Shown here: one piece after another, positions 5,212-7,748 of the stretch
How the letters are laid out: the number at the start of each line of letters is the position of its first letter
Position numbering within the stretch: position 1 is the stretch's first letter
From: Phycisphaeraceae bacterium
GTDB lineage: Bacteria; Planctomycetota; Phycisphaerae; Phycisphaerales; Phycisphaeraceae
Length of the DNA: 7,748 bases
Reading direction: 5' to 3'
Assembly (NCBI GenBank): GCA_029260695.1
Contig: JAJDCT010000370.1
Coordinates: forward strand, 1 to 7,748
Made by a program: the position numbers and the translations under genes
Notes under the pieces: generated by a model
Seen by the model: only the letters and a program-made list of their open reading frames with translations
Told to the model about the DNA's origin: nothing
The model's database searches: none

Positions 5212-6672
5212 ATGTCTCGATTAAGCGACAATCAGATCGACGTGATCGCCCGGCAGGTCCTATCCAGGATGGCCGGTGCCGCGGTGTCCGACCAGCCGTC
5301 CCTGCCACCGGCGCAGGTCGAGTCTGTCGCCCGGTCCGGCAGGCTGCCCATGGGCGTGTTCCGCAGCATCGACGACTGCGTCGCCGCCGCGCGGGAGGCG
5401 TTTGAGCAGTTCAAGAAGATCGGGCTGGACCACCGCAAGCAGATCATCGCCTCGATCCGAGAGTCGATGAACGCTAACGCCCAGTCGTTGGCGCAGGACG
5501 CCTTCGATGAGACGGGCCTTGGCCGGGCCGAAGACAAGGTCATCAAGAACCGGTTGGTCGCGAACAAGACCCCCGGCCCGGAGTTCCTCGAACCCTCGGC
5601 GGTTTCCGGGGATGGCGGGCTGATGATCATGGAGCGGGCGCCCTTCGGGGTGATCGCCGCGATCACACCCACGACCAATCCGACCTCGACGATCATCTGC
5701 AACTCGATCGGGATGATCTCCGCGGGCAACACCGTCGTGTTCAATGTCCACCCAAGCGCCAAGCGGGTCTCCTGCCGGAACGTCGGCCTGATCAACGAGG
5801 CGATCGTCAAGGCCGGCGGCCCCGAGAACGTCGTCACCGCGATGGCTGAACCTACTATCGCCAGCGCTCAGGAGCTGATGCGTCACAAAGGCATACGTCT
5901 GCTGGTCGTGACAGGCGGGCCGGGTGTGGTGAAGGAAGCCATGACCAGCGGCAAGCGAGCCATCTGTGCCGGGCCGGGCAATCCACCGGTCGTGGTCGAC
6001 GAAACAGCCAACATCGAAAAGGCCGGTCGCGACATCGTCAACGGCGCTTCATTTGATAACAACGTGATCTGCGTCGACGAGAAAGAAGTCTTCGTTGTCG
6101 AGTCCGTGGCGGATCAACTTCTGAAGGTGATGAGCCAGAACGGCGCGGTCGTGTTGACCCGGCCGCAGACCCAGGCACTTGAGAAGGTGATCTTCGAAGA
6201 GGTCCGTGGCCCCCGCAAGCCCGGGAAAATCGCCCGCAAGTGGATCGGCAAGAACGCCTGCGACATCCTCGCCGAGATCGGGATGCGTGTCCCCGACTCC
6301 GTGCGACTCGTCGTGATCGACGTCCCGGTGGATCACCCGTTGATCTGGACCGAGCAGTTGATGCCGGTGCTGCCCGTTGCCCGTGTGAAAGACGCCGACG
6401 AAGCGATCGACCTGGCGATCGAGGCCGAGCACGGGTTCGGCCACTCCTCGGCGATGCACTCGATGCACTTGGGCAGGCTCAGCCGCATGGCCCGGGAGAT
6501 GAACGGCAGCATCCTCGTCAAGAACGGCCCGATCTACTCCGGCCTGGGCGAGGGCGGCGAGGGCTACACCTCCTTCTCCATCGCCAGCCCCACCGGCGAG
6601 GGACTGACCAACCCACGATCCTTCTCCCGCGAGCGCCGCTGCGTGCTGATCGACCATTTCAGGATCACTTAA
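5212..6672 (+). CDS. pduP: CoA-acylating aldehyde dehydrogenase, BMC cargo (PduP/EutE-like)
   Basis: This 486-residue enzyme would turn an aldehyde, here most likely acetaldehyde from DeoC, plus CoA and NAD+ into acyl-CoA and NADH inside the shell. Residues 4-22 (LSDNQIDVIARQVLSRMAG) form an amphipathic helix followed by an A/S/P-rich linker (22-40), the classic N-terminal encapsulation peptide of PduP. The dehydrogenase domain shows GVIAAITPTTNPTSTII (146-162), the cofactor-side VVTGGPGVVKEAM (232-244), AGPGNPPVVVDETA (253-266), and the catalytic Cys287 in FDNNVIC followed by VDEKEV. The C-terminal part has EHGFGHSSAMHS and GEGGEGYTSFSIASPTGEG. Length is that of the PduP/EutE family. The ribosome site GAGGTGA (5199-5205) lies six bases before ATG 5212. 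The gene symbol is by family; the true in vivo aldehyde is inferred from the aldolase. Confidence 0.95.
   Translation: MSRLSDNQIDVIARQVLSRMAGAAVSDQPSLPPAQVESVARSGRLPMGVFRSIDDCVAAAREAFEQFKKIGLDHRKQIIASIRESMNANAQSLAQDAFDETGLGRAEDKVIKNRLVANKTPGPEFLEPSAVSGDGGLMIMERAPFGVIAAITPTTNPTSTIICNSIGMISAGNTVVFNVHPSAKRVSCRNVGLINEAIVKAGGPENVVTAMAEPTIASAQELMRHKGIRLLVVTGGPGVVKEAMTSGKRAICAGPGNPPVVVDETANIEKAGRDIVNGASFDNNVICVDEKEVFVVESVADQLLKVMSQNGAVVLTRPQTQALEKVIFEEVRGPRKPGKIARKWIGKNACDILAEIGMRVPDSVRLVVIDVPVDHPLIWTEQLMPVLPVARVKDADEAIDLAIEAEHGFGHSSAMHSMHLGRLSRMAREMNGSILVKNGPIYSGLGEGGEGYTSFSIASPTGEGLTNPRSFSRERRCVLIDHFRIT
5224..5277 (+). other. N-terminal encapsulation peptide of the aldehyde dehydrogenase
   Basis: SDNQIDVIARQVLSRMAG at residues 5-22 is an amphipathic helix with I9, I12, V16 and M20 on one face, followed by a flexible Ser/Pro/Ala linker. 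PduP-type enzymes are targeted into BMCs by exactly such a helix. It shares the 'I-D/E-x-I-x-x-x-V/I-L' pattern with the helix in the RpiB-DeoC junction, which suggests both cargoes dock on the same shell surface. Confidence 0.75.
6661..6664 (+). promoter_or_regulatory. Ribosome binding site supporting the TTG start of the second BMC-T
   Basis: AGGA inside the last codons of the aldehyde dehydrogenase gene lies nine bases before TTG 6674. There is no ATG or GTG in that frame before the conserved BMC domain begins, so this site decides for the TTG start and implies translational coupling to the dehydrogenase. Confidence 0.55.
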
Positions 6673-6673
6673 G

Positions 6674-7246
6674 TTGAGCCGTGAACCCGCTATCGCGTTG
6701 CTTGAGTTCGACAGCGTCGCCACCGGTACGCTCGCCGCCGACGCGATGGTCAAACGCGCCCCGATCACCACACTCCGTGTCGGCACGGTGCAGCCCGGCA
6801 AGTACCTGGTCCTTATCGGCGGGGCGGTTGCGGTCGTTGAAGAGTCCTACCACGAGGGTATCCGCGTCGGTGGCGAAGCGCTGACCGACCAGATCATCAT
6901 CCCGGACGTGCACGAGCAGGTGTACGGTGCCGTCGCCGGCAAGCGGCAGACCAAGGCCGACGACTCACTTGGGATTATAGAAGTCACGGGGCTTAGCGCG
7001 ATGCTCATCGCCGCCGATCGTGCGGTCAAGTCTGCTGATGTTCGGATCATCGAGATCCGTCTGGGCGACGGGCTGGGCGGCAAGGGCCTGACCCACCTGA
7101 CCGGCGCACTGGAATCGGTTCAAGCCGCGATCGAGGCCGGCCTTGCCGCCATCCAACCGATGCAAGCCAGCCACACCATCATCCCCGCGCTCGACGCCGA
7201 GCTGCGTAAACACATCCACCGTTCCACGGAGTTCACCCCGTCATGA
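6674..7246 (+). CDS. Tandem BMC-domain shell protein, single-layer type (BMC-T)
   Basis: The 190-residue protein has two successive BMC domains. The first spans about 5-90 (AIALLEFDSVATGTLAADAM, pore loop PGKYLVLIGG at 41-50, VAVVEESYHEG). The second spans about 97-185 (LGIIEVTGLSAMLIAADRAV, pore loop GGKGLTHLTGALE at 135-147, VQAAIEAG). By eye it resembles BMC-T1 of the Haliangium ochraceum shell, the single-layer trimer class, and differs strongly from the stacked type at 3747. There are no pore cysteines as in the iron-sulfur PduT group, so an electron-relay role is unlikely. It starts with TTG one base after the dehydrogenase stop and ends with an ATGA overlap to the next BMC-P, so the three are probably translated together. 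Confidence 0.92.
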   Translation: MSREPAIALLEFDSVATGTLAADAMVKRAPITTLRVGTVQPGKYLVLIGGAVAVVEESYHEGIRVGGEALTDQIIIPDVHEQVYGAVAGKRQTKADDSLGIIEVTGLSAMLIAADRAVKSADVRIIEIRLGDGLGGKGLTHLTGALESVQAAIEAGLAAIQPMQASHTIIPALDAELRKHIHRSTEFTPS

Positions 7247-7524
7247 TGCTCGGCCGTGTCATCGGGACCGTGGTCCTCTGTGAGGCATACGAAGGGCTCC
7301 AAGGCGTGCCCATGCTCCTCGTCCAGCCCTTGGACCCTAAGCAGAAAAGCACCGGTTCGGCGCTGGTCTGCTGCGACAGTACCCGCATGGCCGGGCCCGG
7401 CGAGCTGGTCTACTACGAGGGCGGCCGGGAAGCCGCGCTCGCGCTGGACCCCTGGTTCGTCCCGGTCGATCACACCATCATCGGGATCGTCGACGGCGTA
7501 GATATCCAAGGGGGCGCATCATGA
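7243..7524 (+). CDS. Pentameric vertex protein BMC-P (EutN/CcmL family), second copy
   Basis: The 93-residue protein has the EutN/CcmL pattern: MMLGRVIGTVVLCEAYEGLQG, then PMLLVQPLDPKQK, a CCDSTRMAGPGELVYYEGGREAALA stretch and an end of VDHTIIGIVDGVDI. It would cap shell vertices. The start is either of two adjacent ATG codons (7243 or 7246); the first overlaps the preceding stop as ATGA, the usual arrangement for coupled translation. It has two neighbouring Cys (CC) in the middle strand, unlike the first copy. It overlaps the third BMC-P by ATGA as well. It is closer in overall layout to the first copy (MLLQPLD and MLLVQPLD) than to the third. Confidence 0.94.
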   Translation: MMLGRVIGTVVLCEAYEGLQGVPMLLVQPLDPKQKSTGSALVCCDSTRMAGPGELVYYEGGREAALALDPWFVPVDHTIIGIVDGVDIQGGAS

Positions 7525-7748
7525 TCCTAGGAATCGTCACCGGGACCATCACCTCGACCATCAACCACCCGTTCTACGACAACCGCCGCCTGCTGATCGT
7601 CGACCGCACCAACCCCGACTGGACCACGACCGGCAAGTACCTGATCGCCATCGACACCGCGTACGCCGGCGTCGGGGACCGGGTCCTGGTCCTGGACGAA
7701 GGCAACGGTGCCCGCCAGGTTTTGGATGACCCCACGGGCCCCGCAAGG
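7521..7748 (+). CDS. Pentameric vertex protein BMC-P, third copy (cut by the window end)
   Basis: From ATG 7521, overlapping the preceding stop as ATGA, 76 codons run open to the window edge. The translation starts MILGIVTGTITSTINHP, continues with RRLLIVDRTNP, then AIDTAYAGVGDRVLVLDEGNG, then ARQVLDD. The 'G-V-G-D-x-V-L-V-x-x-E-G-x-x-A-R' stretch is the hallmark of EutN/CcmL vertex proteins. Only about the last 15-20 residues, including the usual I-V-D strand, are missing. Three distinct BMC-P genes in one operon are typical of several planctomycete-type and Haliangium-type shells. Identity is secure; the C-terminus is unseen. Confidence 0.92.
   Translation, partial: MILGIVTGTITSTINHPFYDNRRLLIVDRTNPDWTTTGKYLIAIDTAYAGVGDRVLVLDEGNGARQVLDDPTGPAR

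Noticed and set aside
6049..6801. Long minus-strand open frame (250 codons) opposite the aldehyde dehydrogenase
   Set aside because: The plus strand encodes conserved dehydrogenase and BMC-T sequence throughout; the minus frame is a low-complexity shadow.
6674..7246. Iron-sulfur shell protein (PduT-like) role for the second BMC-T
   Set aside because: The protein has no cysteine at the pore positions.

Overview
The window is GC-rich bacterial DNA carrying the left part of a bacterial microcompartment (BMC) operon, running from about 2314 off the right edge, preceded by four unrelated-looking genes. The gene set and shell inventory suggest a planctomycete or another environmental lineage known from metagenomes. 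That taxonomic reading is inference; no rRNA or other marker gene is present.

Left part (1-2079): the 3' end of a protein that resembles the tail of B12-binding-type radical SAM proteins (2-166); a four-helix membrane protein of unknown function (197-580); a minus-strand cytosine deaminase of the yeast Fcy1 type (603-1046); and, divergent from it, a membrane-anchored alpha/beta hydrolase (1102-2079). A 234-bp gap without a gene follows (2080-2313). It holds a hairpin and a perfect 14-bp palindrome next to the first BMC gene and is the likely operon leader.

BMC part (2314-7748, all + strand): an RpiB-like domain fused in frame to a deoxyribose-phosphate aldolase (DeoC), a stacked-type tandem shell protein (BMC-T, CsoS1D-like), a hexameric shell protein (BMC-H), a pentameric vertex protein (BMC-P), a CoA-acylating aldehyde dehydrogenase (PduP-like), a second tandem shell protein (single-layer type), a second BMC-P and the start of a third BMC-P. 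This matches the class that BMC surveys call sugar-phosphate-utilizing (SPU). The predicted core reaction is cleavage of 2-deoxyribose 5-phosphate to glyceraldehyde 3-phosphate and acetaldehyde, then oxidation of acetaldehyde to acetyl-CoA inside the shell. The phosphotransacylase, alcohol dehydrogenase, acetate kinase and regulator expected of such a system are not in the window and may lie downstream.

The main oddity is the RpiB-DeoC gene. It has a single in-frame TAG (3295-3297) exactly where DeoC proteins normally have the Glu just before the catalytic Asp motif, and reading resumes perfectly in the same frame. The RpiB domain has Asp in place of the catalytic Cys of E. coli RpiB. The junction between the two domains carries a possible encapsulation helix and a four-cysteine cluster (C-x4-C-x2-C-x2-C). 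A near-perfect -10 box in front of the BMC-H gene suggests separate boosting of the major shell protein.
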